In this document: positions 53,056 through 64,000 of the stretch, piece after piece
Layout: each line of letters begins with the position of its first letter
Numbering within the stretch: the stretch's first letter is position 1
Origin: Roridomyces roridus
Lineage: Eukaryota > Basidiomycota > Agaricomycetes > Agaricales > Mycenaceae
Length of the DNA: 64,000 bases
Assembly: GCA_029378245.1 (NCBI GenBank)
Contig: JARKIF010000044.1
Span: 186,001-250,000 of the forward strand
Direction: 5' to 3'
Made by a program: the position numbers and the translations under genes
Notes under the pieces: model-generated
Databases searched by the model: none
The model's input: only the letters and a program-made list of their open reading frames with translations
Told to the model about the DNA's origin: nothing

Positions 53056-55164
53056 TCAGACTCGTTGGGTCCCGAGTCTGCGGACTTGCATCATCCGGGT
53101 GATAGCAAAGAACCCTTGCCCAACCATCATGGCCACCTTGAAGCGCAAATACATCAGACAATGTTCCAAAGCAGAGGAAGGACTGACCCCGGAGAAAATT
53201 ATTGGTCGGTTCCACAAAAACCTATCCGTAAGCAGGGCACCTTGGATCGGTGCCGAGCCCAGAGAGCCGAAACTACCCAAGGCGAGGGCAAGACCTATCC
53301 GGACGCTGGATAAATGTAAGTAAACGGGAAACGAATAGTGAAACTGGCTACTCACCCAACTTCATCCGGACTTCGCGCCAGCGTAGCCAAGACGGGGAAA
53401 GCTAATGATAGCCCTGCGTTTGATCAACACCAGGTAACATGCCGTGAAGCAGAAAAACGCACAAGCCCCAGAGAGCATACCATAGAGTACACTGACGACG
53501 ATTAACGATGCACGGTCGTGTCTAGATCCCGTGGAAAATCAGCATGCTTGGGTTTGATTGTGGCGCCGGCAGCACATACACTCCCAGGACAGCAAAGATC
53601 GTGGCTCCCGTCATGAGACCACATGGGATTTGAATGTTGTATGGACCATACAAGTCTGCCAAATAGTTGCCAAGCACCCGACCAAAGGCGCTGGATCCAT
53701 TAAGAATTGCGATCTAGACAAGTAGTCAGAAAGGCAGCGTTGTAATCAACAAGATGCTCACAGAGTAAAACGCGAGGTTACTATCCACAGAGTGCTGGAC
53801 GGCGTATAATTGGAGGTAGATAACTGGACGTCATGAGGCTCCAAATGGACAACAATTACGGATCAACACACCTGGGAAGTAGAAGCCCAAAGTGCAGGTC
53901 AAGGAACTAAATCTATCAGGAACCGCTCGGCACATTCAACGGCAGAACGCACCCAAGCACAGCGCACATGTACCCCGGATCAACAAAGAAAGTCTTGATA
54001 TCAGGCGGTGCAGCAGCCCCGGGTCGTTGTCTCCGCGGCGGAAGTCTGGTGCGCATCAACGAGTTGCCGATAAAGAGGCAACCCAGGACGATGTACGCCG
54101 TCGCTCGGACGGTTTTTGTGAACCCAATTTTCGGAAGCAAATGGCTGGGAGAGAAGACTCGTCAGCAGACACACTTTTGGAGCGTAACATGAGAGATTCA
54201 CTTGATCACTGAGAGTTTTCATCAGAACTGGACACACAAAAGAACCAGACATTCACGCACTGATCGGGAAAATCATGGCACCAACTGAACTCCCGCTCAA
54301 GCCGATACCCGCCGCGAGCGCCCTCCGCCGTTTGAAGTGGTGCACATTGATACTGACAGTTGGAACGAAAGTCAGACCGAGACCGATGCCCATGCCGACA
54401 CCTTGGCTGATATAGTGATATGAGCACATGTAGACCGTGACGCCAGTATGTCGGCAATGTCAGTAACCGACCTGAGGAATATCTACACAGACGGATGTTG
54501 TTAGCGCATGCAGAGGAGAAATGGAAGGGCGAACCTGGTAGTACTGCTGCGGCTTTGCGAGGGACAGCATAAACACGCTGCGAAGAACAGTCAGCAACCC
54601 GACAAGACGCGTAGATCCCGACGCACGAGAAGGTGAATATGACAGCGCCTGATATCTCTACCAGATGGAACCGTCCATTGTCGAACAATGCCCCAGAAAC
54701 GACGCCGACCAAGAAGGGCATCATAATCTGGAAGCTGCCTATCCATGAGATGCTACTTGGGGAGTGGTTGGACAAGTAGTCGCGAGTGTAGAAATCTATA
54801 GAGCATTTCATATGTCGTTACTCAACGTTCAACGCCGACGTTGGTTACCTTGATAAACACCGAAGGAGTACAAATATCTGGACCGCGGTCAGCTATAGTG
54901 CATACAACGATCCAAGAACGCACCCAAAGGTGCTGAAGAGCACAAACCAACTGCAAGCTCGTGAGAAGTCACCCAACTCCAGCGCACACCAAGAACGTAC
55001 GCGCCTACGACAGTAAGCCAACCCTTCATGTCCCCGTCTGGAACCTCCATACTCCCGGGGGCAGCAGCATCAGGGACGATGAGCTCGTCCTTTGTCTGCG
55101 ATGACATCCTGCCCTCCTCAGATTGCGCTGGCACGTCGAGCCCTGCTGCTGGCGGTGGGTCCAT
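53056..55164 (-). CDS. MFS monocarboxylate-transporter-like permease
   Basis: Many short exons; the boundaries were checked only in part, so the span is given. The N-terminus is a soluble Asp/Pro-rich segment ending Lys-Gly-Trp-Leu-Thr-Val-Val-Gly-Ala. Helical blocks follow with Asp-Phe-Tyr-Thr-Arg-Asp-Tyr-Leu, Ser-Trp-Ile-Gly-Ser-Phe-Gln, Gly-Val-Gly-Met-Gly-Ile-Gly-Leu-Gly-Leu and Phe-Gly-Arg-Val-Leu-Gly-Asn-Tyr-Leu-Ala-Asp. It ends Arg-Arg-Leu-Gly-Thr-Gln-Arg-Val. This is the pattern of fungal MCT-type major facilitator permeases (12 helices, plasma membrane). Splicing in the last four exons keeps the frame. Substrate unknown. Confidence 0.85.
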
Positions 55165-55926
55165 CGTGACGGTTGAGAAAGAGAAGGAGGGAATGCAAGT
55201 TTGGCGGCATTACAACGTCGTGACCACTTCCGTCCGAAGTTTCTGCTGAGTCTTTGCTTCGGAAGTCTAAACTGGGACCAGGACCATGTCATGCCAACAA
55301 GTTGTCTTGTGTATCAGAGATCGTGTTATCCGCGTGTGGAGTGAGATTTATTCATTGCGTGCGTGTCGGCTCCAGTCAACAGACGCTGAGAAGATCTTCA
55401 CTGGCTAGGATTTCTCCGATTTGATTCCTTGACGAGTGTGCCCTCCAAAACCCAGTAAAACAGCACTTCGCTTCCCGGGCGGCATCGACGCAGAAAGTGG
55501 ACAGACGCCGGACGGAATTGGATGGGTCACCCGGTCAGAAGCAAGCGGAAGGGAAGCACATGAAGCCCTTCAAGTTAGGTAACAAGATTGCCTATCTTGG
55601 CAAGTGCGACCCGACGACTCCGAATTACCGAGGAGTGCCGAGGAGTGCCGAGGAGTAAATCCCACCTATCCAACTTGACCAGATCCGCACAGAGACAATG
55701 TAATGCAATAAAATAGATGCTGATATATGCTACTTATATCAAAAGAGGTCCGTAGTGTCCGTGCTAATGATATGCCCTTGAGTGGAAAACGAGAGTGGTC
55801 GGTCGGTCGCGGGTGGTTGGTAGCAGGGTAGAAAACAGTCCCAGTCAGTAGTGTGTGTGTGTGAGTACAGGAACATAACGATACACCAACCCGCTTGCAG
55901 GTCAGCTGGCCCACGAGTCTAGCCTC
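55165..55926. other. Intergenic with short tandem repeat
   Basis: Three copies of ccgaggagtg occur in tandem at about 55626-55655. The left part is the transporter promoter. No gene seen. Confidence 0.55.
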
Positions 55927-57890
55927 TTAATGCTGCCTCGCCTCCCACGGATTGTGGTATGGTACCCGCTCCGACGTCTGGACCGGCGGGTCATAGGCCT
56001 GCTCGGGATTATAGCCAACAGCGCTGGGATTGTAGGCATAGCCCGGCGGACCCTGCTGGTACATGGGCGGTGGTGCACCGCCATACATCGTCGCCGACTG
56101 CCCGGGGGCAGGCAGATGCAGAGGGCGGTAGGCAGTCGCACGGTTCTGCCTTCGGCGTCTGCAGAACAGACCAAGGAATACAAGGAGCAGCGCGGCCCCA
56201 CCGGCAGACGCCGCAATAATGATCACGGTGGTACGTGAGAGGTGTAAGCCGCTAGAGTCGTCGTCGTTGGTATTGTGCACATTGAAGATATTGACAGTGC
56301 TGTCAACACCGTTGAGGCGCTGGTCAACAAAGTCCTTGTGGGCTACGAGCCATGAGCGCGATGCGAAAATGGAAAATGACCCCACATACCATCCGCAGGG
56401 TCCGTGATTGAGAGGAACTGGATGTACGGGTCGGCCTTGGTGCTCGAGCCCGCGACGAAGTCGCCGAAATTGACCAACGTGTAAACATTACGGACTGCCT
56501 TGTACATGAGATTTTCGAAAGATTGAAGCGGGAAGAGAGCACGCACGGAAGGCCATACCAAAGATGATATCATAAGTGGGGCTGCTTCCCTTGTCGAAAG
56601 AAACTGGCTGGAACTGCGAGACGTTGGTTCAACGGGTTATCACGCAGGGTTGAGCAGACATACCATGCCAATGCAGGCATTCTGGCCGGATGAAGTCTTC
56701 CGCGCGGACATGCCAAAGATCTTGGGATCCGCAGTCGCATCCAGAGGATGAACCGGAATAGACACCCCAGAAAACTTGAGCGTGATATTGACCTCTTGAG
56801 TGCAAGGAACGAGCCAGACGCTCCCGAGTGAAGGGTCATCGTAGAGCTCAGCACCAGAGAACTGGCTGTAGATAGCCTGGGCAACGGCACTAAAAAAAAT
56901 CCCATCAAGATCAGGTTTCCGCAGCAGAGCACAGGACGACGCACGATGGGACCTGCGGGAGTGAAAACCCGCTGTCGATTACAACGGTGGCCTGCTTCTT
57001 GTTGGAGGTGGAGCCAACCTCTGACGTAATGGAAATGGGGTTGCCGTCGGGGCCAATGAAGCCGTTGGCGTCGAGGAGGACCTGGAAGTGCTGGTTTGCG
57101 TCATTGGAGATGGCCACTTCCGTCACGGTGAGTTTGGGCTGGCTCGTCACGTTCGTATAGTTGGATAACACCTCGCCTACGGTGAGAGAACCGGGGAAGG
57201 ACTGGGAAGGATCTGAAGCGGGAAAATGAGAGCGGCAAGAATATCGCCTGCTTGTCACGCACCATCGAGACGGCCGAGGGTAAAGGTGATAAAATTGGGA
57301 GTAGAAGTGTTTTGGGTGAAGATGTTGTCCAGGACGGTGTTTCCCTCGCTCGCCGAGTCAAAAGAACCAAAGATGACGGAGCCGCTGCTTGGCCCCAAGC
57401 CAACGAGACCCTGGCCGACAGGATGGGAGGAGTCGGGGTTGACTGAAACTGCTGTGCGGTTAGACACTGGTTTGAGCGGAGTTGATCAGGACGCACTGAA
57501 CGCCTGACCAGACACGGTGGAGCCGGCAAACCCGAGAGTCCCGGTCAAGATGTCTCCGGTCGCTCCCCCCGAGGCGTAGGATATTGTGCCAGCTTTCCCT
57601 GTCGTTGTCGTTCCCGAAAGAGAGTTGGCCGCCACCCATAAATCCGAGCTCCCTGTGTCGACGAGCACTTGGAACGACTGTCCTTGAATCGTTATATTGG
57701 TAGTGTATTGAAGGTCGGCAGAATCTCCGAGTGGGGAGGAGCCTGCGAGGGTTGCCCGTCTTGCGATATTCGAGCGTCGTGAGAGGATGGAACGCTCGGT
57801 GGCGGGGACGTGGCGGCCTTCAATTTCGAGTCGTAAAGCACATGCGAGGTCGGAAAGGAAGATGAAAGAGAGAAGGGAAGGCAATAGCAT
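55927..57890 (-). CDS. Membrane-anchored A1 aspartic protease (minus)
   Basis: Signal peptide (about 1-19), a pro-region with Arg-Arg sites, then Val-Asp-Thr-Gly-Ser-Ser-Asp-Leu-Trp-Val and the second catalytic motif Val-Ile-Asp-Ser-Gly-Phe-Ser. Near the C-terminus is a single hydrophobic helix (Val-Ile-Ile-Ile-Ala-Ala-Ser-Ala-Gly-Gly) followed by Cys-Arg-Arg-Arg-Arg and a Pro/Tyr-rich tail of about 80 residues. Splice junctions checked at 57489, 57260 and 56950 keep the frame. The enzyme is probably plasma-membrane or wall anchored by a transmembrane helix rather than a GPI signal. Divergent from the paralogue at 58511 across 620 bp. Confidence 0.88.
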
Positions 57891-58510
57891 AGCGATGAGG
57901 GAAGAGGTGAAGAAAACGTGGGACTTGGAGACAATACCTTTTGAAGGCAGTGCGATAGGAGATCAATCAATGCCATGTCCAGTTTTTGCCGCTGTCGGCT
58001 GGGCGCTCTTTTCTTCAAGTTCAAAAGAGTTCAAAGTACAACGAACTTGAAGCAAGATTGGGTTCACCGTTGTTGACGAATTCAGAGGAGATTTGAGTTG
58101 AGGGTGTTGGAGAAGAAGGCTTAATCGTGTCACAAATTAGGCAAAGTGACGCAACAAATGCTCTTGACGGAGGGGACCGCCACGGCTAGCAACCGTGACG
58201 GTTGCGACTGCGGAAAGAAAAGTTGGGTACACGGCTCGTCCATCCCGTCGCGCCGAAACGAGAGGGCGGGCGAGGGGTATAGTTACCCCTGCTGCGGGCA
58301 CGAGACTTCGGACTATGGTGTCCAGAGAAAGGTGGCTTGCACAAACTCAGAATAAACCTGGTACGGTGGCAGGTATGCTCAGTGCTACCAGCACAAATTA
58401 GAATCCACAAAAAAACTCGAGGGAGTGTGAGAGGGACAATCAGACATCTGCCAAGCAAACACTCTCTTGAGGTCCACCGCCTCGCCAGGCCTAGGACACT
58501 CCCTTGCCCA
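57891..58510. promoter_or_regulatory. Divergent promoter of two aspartic proteases
   Basis: 620 bp between the two ATGs, without supported coding sequence. Shared control of the pair is possible but not shown. Confidence 0.45.
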
Positions 58511-60580
58511 ATGCACTCGTTAATCCCACTCTCTCTTTTCCTTACTGTCCTCGACGTCGCCCACGCCATCAGGGTCCCTTTTAACGTCCACACCGGTACC
58601 ACTCCTGCTCGTAAACTTGGCCGCCGCGCCCCCGTCCCAATCAACAACATTGGCAATGCCGAGTACATCTCCAACATAACCCTGGCTGGCGTCCAAGTTT
58701 CCGTGATTCTCGACACAGGAAGGTGCGTCCTTCTCCAACCTAGCAGCCGAGAAAGAATAGCTGATTCGTCAAAGTTCCGACTTGTGGGTGAAATTCCCCG
58801 GAACTGCCCCCTCTACGAACAGCACCGGCAAGAGTCTCTCTCTGGCATACGCAGTGGGTTCAGCTTCCGGTGCGTTATCTGCTGGTCAAGCCGCTTCCGA
58901 GCTTTAACACGGCGCACAGGCAACATCCAGACTGCTCCGCTGCAATTCGCCAACTTTACCGTCCCCGACCAGGCCTTCCGTGCGCTATTGCTATCCGAGT
59001 GTGCACCTGATACTAATGTACAATAGTGCAAGTGTCGGATTCGAGCTCCTTTTCTCCCAATGCAGCATTCAACGGCCTTGTCGGGCTGGGCCCGAATCAA
59101 GGCTCCCAGATCTACAAAAAGCTGGATAGTGACGCAGGAGGCGAATCGATGCTCAACCGTATATTCGCTCAAGACAAACTCAGCGAAAACTACATGACCT
59201 TCCTCCTTGACCGCAAGAATGACCCAAGTGATGTGAGTGACGCTTTGCATTGTGTCCTATTAGGCTCACCCGACATCTTAGACTCTCACCGGTCAATTCA
59301 CGATCGCGGAGCCTGTTCCTGGTTTTGAGAACATCACCAGCCAGCCAAAGCTCAATGTGGAGACTGTCTACAAGATTTTGAAAGACCGTGCGTTCATCTT
59401 TGTTTTTACCAGCGCCATGTCTCACCGTTATTCCAGAACAACATTGGCAGGCACTCACGGATAAGAACCATCTCGTTGGACCGGACGGAAATATCATCGA
59501 CATTGAATCCATCGTGCCAAAGGCCCCTGATGGCCAACTCGTTGCCGTCTTTGACTCGGGCTTCACTTTCAGCCAAGTCCCGCGTTCCGTATCGGACGCC
59601 ATCTACGGTCGCGTTCAGGGCGCCGTGTACGACGAGAAGAACCAGTGGTGGACAGTGCCTTGCGGACAGATGCTCAATGTCACTTTCTATTTCGGAGGGG
59701 TCGCCTTCCCCAGTGAGAGACATTCCTTCACCTCAAGTATTTGGCTCATGGCGACGCAGTCCACCCGCTTGATGTCGTTGACGACAACTTTTCCATTACC
59801 AATGCCAACGGAAGTCACGTCTGCATAGGCGCTGTTAGTCTTGTCATTCTCGAAGCCGTTCAGTACTCACTTCTCACTAGTTCCAGCCAATTACCAGCGC
59901 TTTCAGTCTTTTCGGAAACTTTGACCTCATCCTCGGCATGAGTTTCCGTAAGTCTTTACACTGTTATCCTCTCCCTCTGACTGACGTCCCCTTCAGTGCG
60001 CAACGCCTACACGCTGATGGACTTTGGCGACTGGGCCGTGGGATCCGACAAGGACCAGGGCGATCCCTACGTCCAGCTCCTTCCACTGACCACTGACCTC
60101 GCCGCCGCCCATGCTGATTTCGTCAAGATCCGTCTCGCGGGCACGGACACGTCCAACTCTTCGCAATACGCGCTCCTCCCTACCTCGGAGCAGCAACATT
60201 CGCCCATCTCGGCAGCGGAGAAGAAGGCCAAGTACGAGGAGATGATTCTCAGTCGCTGGCCATACATCTTTGTTGGATGTCTCGTCTTTGTCGGGCTTGT
60301 CGTTGGGTACATTGTCTGGCGATGCTGCTGCCGGAAGAGGAGGGAGCGCAATGCGAACAAGAACAAGGGCTTTTTCGAGCAGAAGAGCCAGACGTATTTG
60401 CCTCTGCAGGTTCAGGGGCAACAGTCGCAGGTGCAGGTCAATACTCCTGGGTTCCAGGAGCAGCACTACCCACAGCAGCAACCACACTACCCGCAGCAGG
60501 AACACTACCCACAGCAGGAACACTACCCACAGCAGGAACACTACCCACAGCAGCAACAACAGGGAGCGTATGGGTATTAG
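58511..60580 (+). CDS. Membrane-anchored A1 aspartic protease (plus) with Tyr-Pro-Gln-Gln tail
   Basis: The first exon is 58511..58722. Splicing gives Leu-Asp-Thr-Gly-Ser-Ser-Asp-Leu-Trp-Val across intron 1; the second motif is Phe-Asp-Ser-Gly-Phe-Thr. A signal peptide covers about residues 1-18. A transmembrane helix (Tyr-Ile-Phe-Val-Gly-Cys-Leu-Val-Phe-Val) lies near 60260-60325, followed by a Cys-Cys-Cys-Arg-Lys-Arg-Arg basic stop-transfer and a Gln-rich cytoplasmic tail with six-residue repeats. About ten exons; junctions near 58880 and 58980 verified for frame. Tail composition is unlike that of its divergent partner, so interactions probably differ. Confidence 0.85.
60464..60561 (+). 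repeat. Tandem His-Tyr-Pro-Gln-Gln coding repeat
   Basis: About five to six copies of an 18-bp unit (cactacccacagcaggaa-like) encode His-Tyr-Pro-Gln-Gln-Glu in the protease tail. The copies are nearly identical in DNA, suggesting recent slippage. Confidence 0.85.
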
Positions 60581-60718
60581 CCAGGGGACTCTATTCTCAG
60601 TAGCGTATGATCTTTGTAAATCTAATATTATTTCGCTGTCGACCAGAGCTGTTCGGCCGATACTGGCCGAAATTCCCCGCATACCATCACTTGATCAGGG
60701 CGCTCTCCGTTGACCACA

Positions 60719-63700
60719 ATGAGCTGCTCTCACTCTCACTCACGTCCGACGCAGCTAGCCGCGGCCCCAGCATATCCCGAACTCAACCTGAGCTCTGGGG
60801 CCAAATGGATCAAGAACCTGACCAAGGACCGACTTGGGCAGTTCAACGGTGGACACTTTGGCGACGTGAATCTTGGGTCTGCGCTCTTTACACGCAAGGA
60901 GGATGGCAAGGACTTTGTAGACCTTAAAGTGTACGTTCTCCGGGCTGGGTCGTTATGATGAGCGGAAGCTCAATGGTTTATTGCAGGTGGAGTGCTCCGG
61001 GGTTGACCAAGCCTTCGTTCGAGGAGGCTATGAAGCAGGACTTCAAGGAGGCGAAGAAGGGTGATTCGTTTGGGCCTAGCTGTGGGTAATGCCTCGATTT
61101 CGGGTGCTTGGCTGATGATGCACCAGGGACGAACCACTGGTGGAAAGTGACCCTTACGATTCCAGAATCGTTTGCTGAATATGAACGGGTTCAATGTGTG
61201 TTGTTTCGCTCGCTTGACACACACGTATTTATCTTGCTCAGTTGAATTCGACCCCGGATGCGAGGCTATGATATTCACCACGGACGGAGAGCCGCTGCAG
61301 GGTACGTGTTCTTTCGTCCGTCTACATGACGTTTCTCAACTTGCAAGTCCAGGCATTACGGGTGGTTACGGTGGCGACCGGCGCGTGGAATACATCATTC
61401 CCGAAGCAGCGCGCAAGAAGGGTGTTCACGAGCTTGTCATCGAGTCGTCTTGCAACGGTATGTTCGGCATGGCCGGTGGTGGAATCGGGCCCCCGGACCC
61501 CAACCGCTACTTCACGCTCGACATGGCCGACGTTGTGGTGCCAAACCAGGAAGCATGGCGTCTTTTGTGGGATTTCCAGACATTGCGTGAGCTGGTGGAT
61601 ACGCTACCGGGAAATACGCCGCTGCAGAACAAGGCACTCGTGACCGCCAACGCGATCATGAACACCTTTTCGCACACGGATCTCTCTTCCATCAAACGCG
61701 CGCGGCGCCTAGCGGAGAATGTCTTTGGCAAGGGCTGGGAGGACCTTGGAGCAGGAATCTATGATGAGAAGGACGGTGAACGAAGCCTTGTGTGGGGTAT
61801 TGGCCAGTGCGTACTATTCACTGCCCGTAGAATTCGACCAATGCGACTTTCTTTAGCTGCCACATCGACACTGCCTGGCTTTGGCCGTACAGTGTGACGC
61901 AGCAAAAGACGGCGCGTTCGTGGGCGACACAGCTTGATCTCATGGAGCGCTACCCCGAGCACCGCTTTGCGTGCAGCCAAGCTCAGCAATACAAATGGCT
62001 CGAGGCGCAGTATCCGACGCTTTTTGAGCGCCTGACGACGCAAGTGCTTGCGGGCAAGTTCCACCCCATCGGTGGCTCGTGGGTCGAGAACGACTCCAAC
62101 ATGCCAAGTGGTGAGGCGCTTGTGCGCCAATTCCTCTTTGGGCAGAGGTACTTCGAGGCCAAGTTCGGCAAGCGCTGCGAGACGGCGTGGTTACCCGACT
62201 CGTTTGGGCTTACGGGCGCGTTGCCCCAGATTATCCGCGGCTCGGGAATGAAATATTTCTTCACCCAGAAGCTGTCTTGGAACAACATGTGAGTGCCCAT
62301 CTTGCTTTTACTGGTTTGGGCTGAACAACTTTGTAGCAACAACTTCCCGCACTCAACCTTTAACTGGGTCGGCATCGACGGGACGCAGGTGTTGTGCCAC
62401 ATGACTCCCGTGGACACGTATACGGCACAGGCGACTGTCGGGGACGTTAATCGGGCTGTTACAAACCACAAGGTCGGTCGCTCTCTGCGATATTGCTTTT
62501 TTCCCTAGTCGCTCACGCGTTGAATAGAACCTCGAGTCTTCGGATACGTCGTTGCTCGTGTTTGGGAATGGTGACGGTGGAGGTGGTCCGCTTCCCAAGA
62601 TGCTCGAGAACGTATGTCGCCCTTCGATTTGGATTGAATGGGCATGTATTCATTGTTTTTAGTTGCGTCGCATGCGTGCGGTGACGAACAACAATCGGGA
62701 GCTTCCGCCCGTTCATATGGGTCGTTCTGTTGACGAGTTCTTTGGCTACCTTTCGGAGAGTACCAACGCGGGCAAGACGTTGCCGAATTGGAATGGGGAG
62801 CTGTATCTTGAGTTCCACCGCGGGACGTATACATCTCATGGCGAGTACTTTGGCCATATATCTTGGTGGAAGACGCTGATGTGTCCTAGGATCCATCAAG
62901 AAGGGCAACCGTCATTCGGAAATCCTGCTTCGTGATGTCGAGGTCCTTCAGAAATATCTTTTGGCTTTCAGTCGTCCTGACTTGGTATAGCATGTCGCAA
63001 CGCTTGCTTCGCTCATCGGCGGGAAGAAGTATGTGTATCCCAAACAGTCGCTTAACGACTGCTGGGAGAAGGTGCTCCTGAATCAATGTAAGATTCTTCC
63101 TTCTCGTGTTTCACTGGCTCATTCTTCTTTTTTTGTCAGTCCATGATGGTAAGAATGTCTCCGTTTTTACATTAGCGTCCACTAATCCATTGAACGCCAG
63201 TGCTCCCTGGATCTGCCATGTAAGTCTTGTAACTCGCACTCGAGGTTCAAGGCTCAAGGAATCGCAGTGGTATGGTGTATGATGACGCGGAGAAGCTGTA
63301 CAAGGAGGTCCGCAAGGACGGCGACAAGATGCTCGACGATGCTTTGGACGTCATCCTCGGCGACTCTCAACGTGTAACTCCCACTACTCGCATCACGTCG
63401 CTCGATCGGGTTGTTGCCTACAACACCACTTTCTTCCCCCGCCGCGAAGTCGTGCGTCTGCCGCTCGCTGCGGGTATTAGCAGCGCGGTCAAGGCGCAAG
63501 TCTCGCAAATGTCAGCGGATGGGAAGGAGGGATATGCTGCCGTCCATTGTGCGGGTGGCGCTAGCCCGGCAGCATTGTCCATGACGCCTATTACGGAGGC
63601 GTGGGACTTCACTCCCGTGTCTGGTGCGTCTCTGACACGAATTATTTGTGCATGTATGGCTGACGCGTGACCGTGCAGTTTACACCAATGGCTCTGACCA

Positions 63701-64000
63701 CTTTGTGTTGCGCAATTCGACTGTCCAGCTTACCATCTCCAAGGGCAGGATCACGAGCCTTTTGGATGTGCATCTCAAGCGCGAGCTTATTCCCAGCGGG
63801 GAGACGGGTGGTTTGGTCATCTTTGAGGATCGCCCCAACTTTTGGGACGCCTGGGGTATGTTATCCAACTTCTATTTGTCTCCTTGTCTTATTTTTCGAT
63901 CTAGATGTGGAGATTCACCATCTCGAGAAAGCTACTCAGCTCGAATTTACCAACGTTTCAATCGTCGCGCAGGGTCCCCTTCGTGCGTCAGTCCGTGCCG
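60719..64000 (+). CDS. GH38 alpha-mannosidase, 3' part beyond window
   Basis: At least twelve exons can be followed from ATG 60719 to the window edge; the gene is incomplete at the 3' end. The block [10 protein letters not shown] holds zinc ligands, Trp-Leu-Pro-Asp-Ser-Phe-Gly holds the nucleophilic Asp, and [10 protein letters not shown] is characteristic of the cytosolic/vacuolar class (Ams1/MAN2C1-type). No signal peptide. It trims free or vacuolar mannosyl oligosaccharides. An intron with an in-frame stop precedes Asn-Leu-Glu-Ser-Ser-Asp, confirming splicing. Start chosen at the first ATG giving Met-Ser-Cys-Ser-His-Ser. Confidence 0.92.

Noticed and set aside
53128..53323. Small plus-strand ORF near the transporter 3' end
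   Set aside because: It is antisense to the last exons of the transporter, whose splicing gives a coherent C-terminus.

Overview
The window is eukaryotic and looks like an Agaricomycete (mushroom-forming basidiomycete) genome. Genes are split by many 42-60 bp GT-AG introns, promoters carry TATA boxes, and the gene content is typical of that group: A1 aspartic proteases, an arrestin-like pair, GXWXG/DUF4334 proteins, a DUF3494 ice-binding-like protein, a chromodomain Ty3/gypsy retrotransposon and a FunK1-kinase relic. No rRNA, tRNA, CRISPR or prokaryotic feature was seen. Exon models were built by hand from splice sites and reading-frame closure; where exons are listed, their summed length is a multiple of three unless stated.

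Region 1 (1 to about 22.4 kb) is a large inverted duplication. Read outward to inward, each arm holds a GXWXG/DUF4334 gene, a BTB gene, an aspartic protease, a ricin-B-like small secreted protein and the 5' end of a SAC3/CSN8-like gene. The left arm runs 1-6893 and continues past the window edge. The right arm runs from about 14497 to 22450 and is split by a 1.38 kb insertion. The centre (6.9-14.5 kb) holds a 326 bp MITE, a CACTA-like element, a frameshifted third lectin-like gene, the ice-binding-like gene, a DUF3605 gene and the body of the SAC3-like gene.

Region 2 (22.5-41.1 kb) is repeat-rich. It contains decayed GXWXG copies, relics of aspartic-protease 3' exons, a short-chain reductase gene with a broken paralogue, a kinase relic split by a MITE, and an 8.7 kb composite retroelement. 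In that composite a full gag-pol element is followed, in inverted orientation, by the 5' 2.85 kb of a copy. Both outer ends are U3 ends and are flanked by one 5-bp target duplication (TAACA). A 13-exon aspartic protease lies at the right edge.

Region 3 (41.8-64 kb) is ordinary and gene-dense: a GH5 hydrolase, a micro-exon Hmp1/CsbD-like gene, an intact GXWXG gene, a type-B carboxylesterase, an AT-hook coiled-coil protein, two tandem arrestin-like genes, an MFS monocarboxylate-type transporter, a divergent pair of membrane-anchored aspartic proteases, and a GH38 alpha-mannosidase cut by the window end.

No single pathway ties the genes together. Secreted or membrane-bound hydrolases and small secreted proteins recur, and proteases, GXWXG proteins and lectin-like proteins have been multiplied by local duplication.
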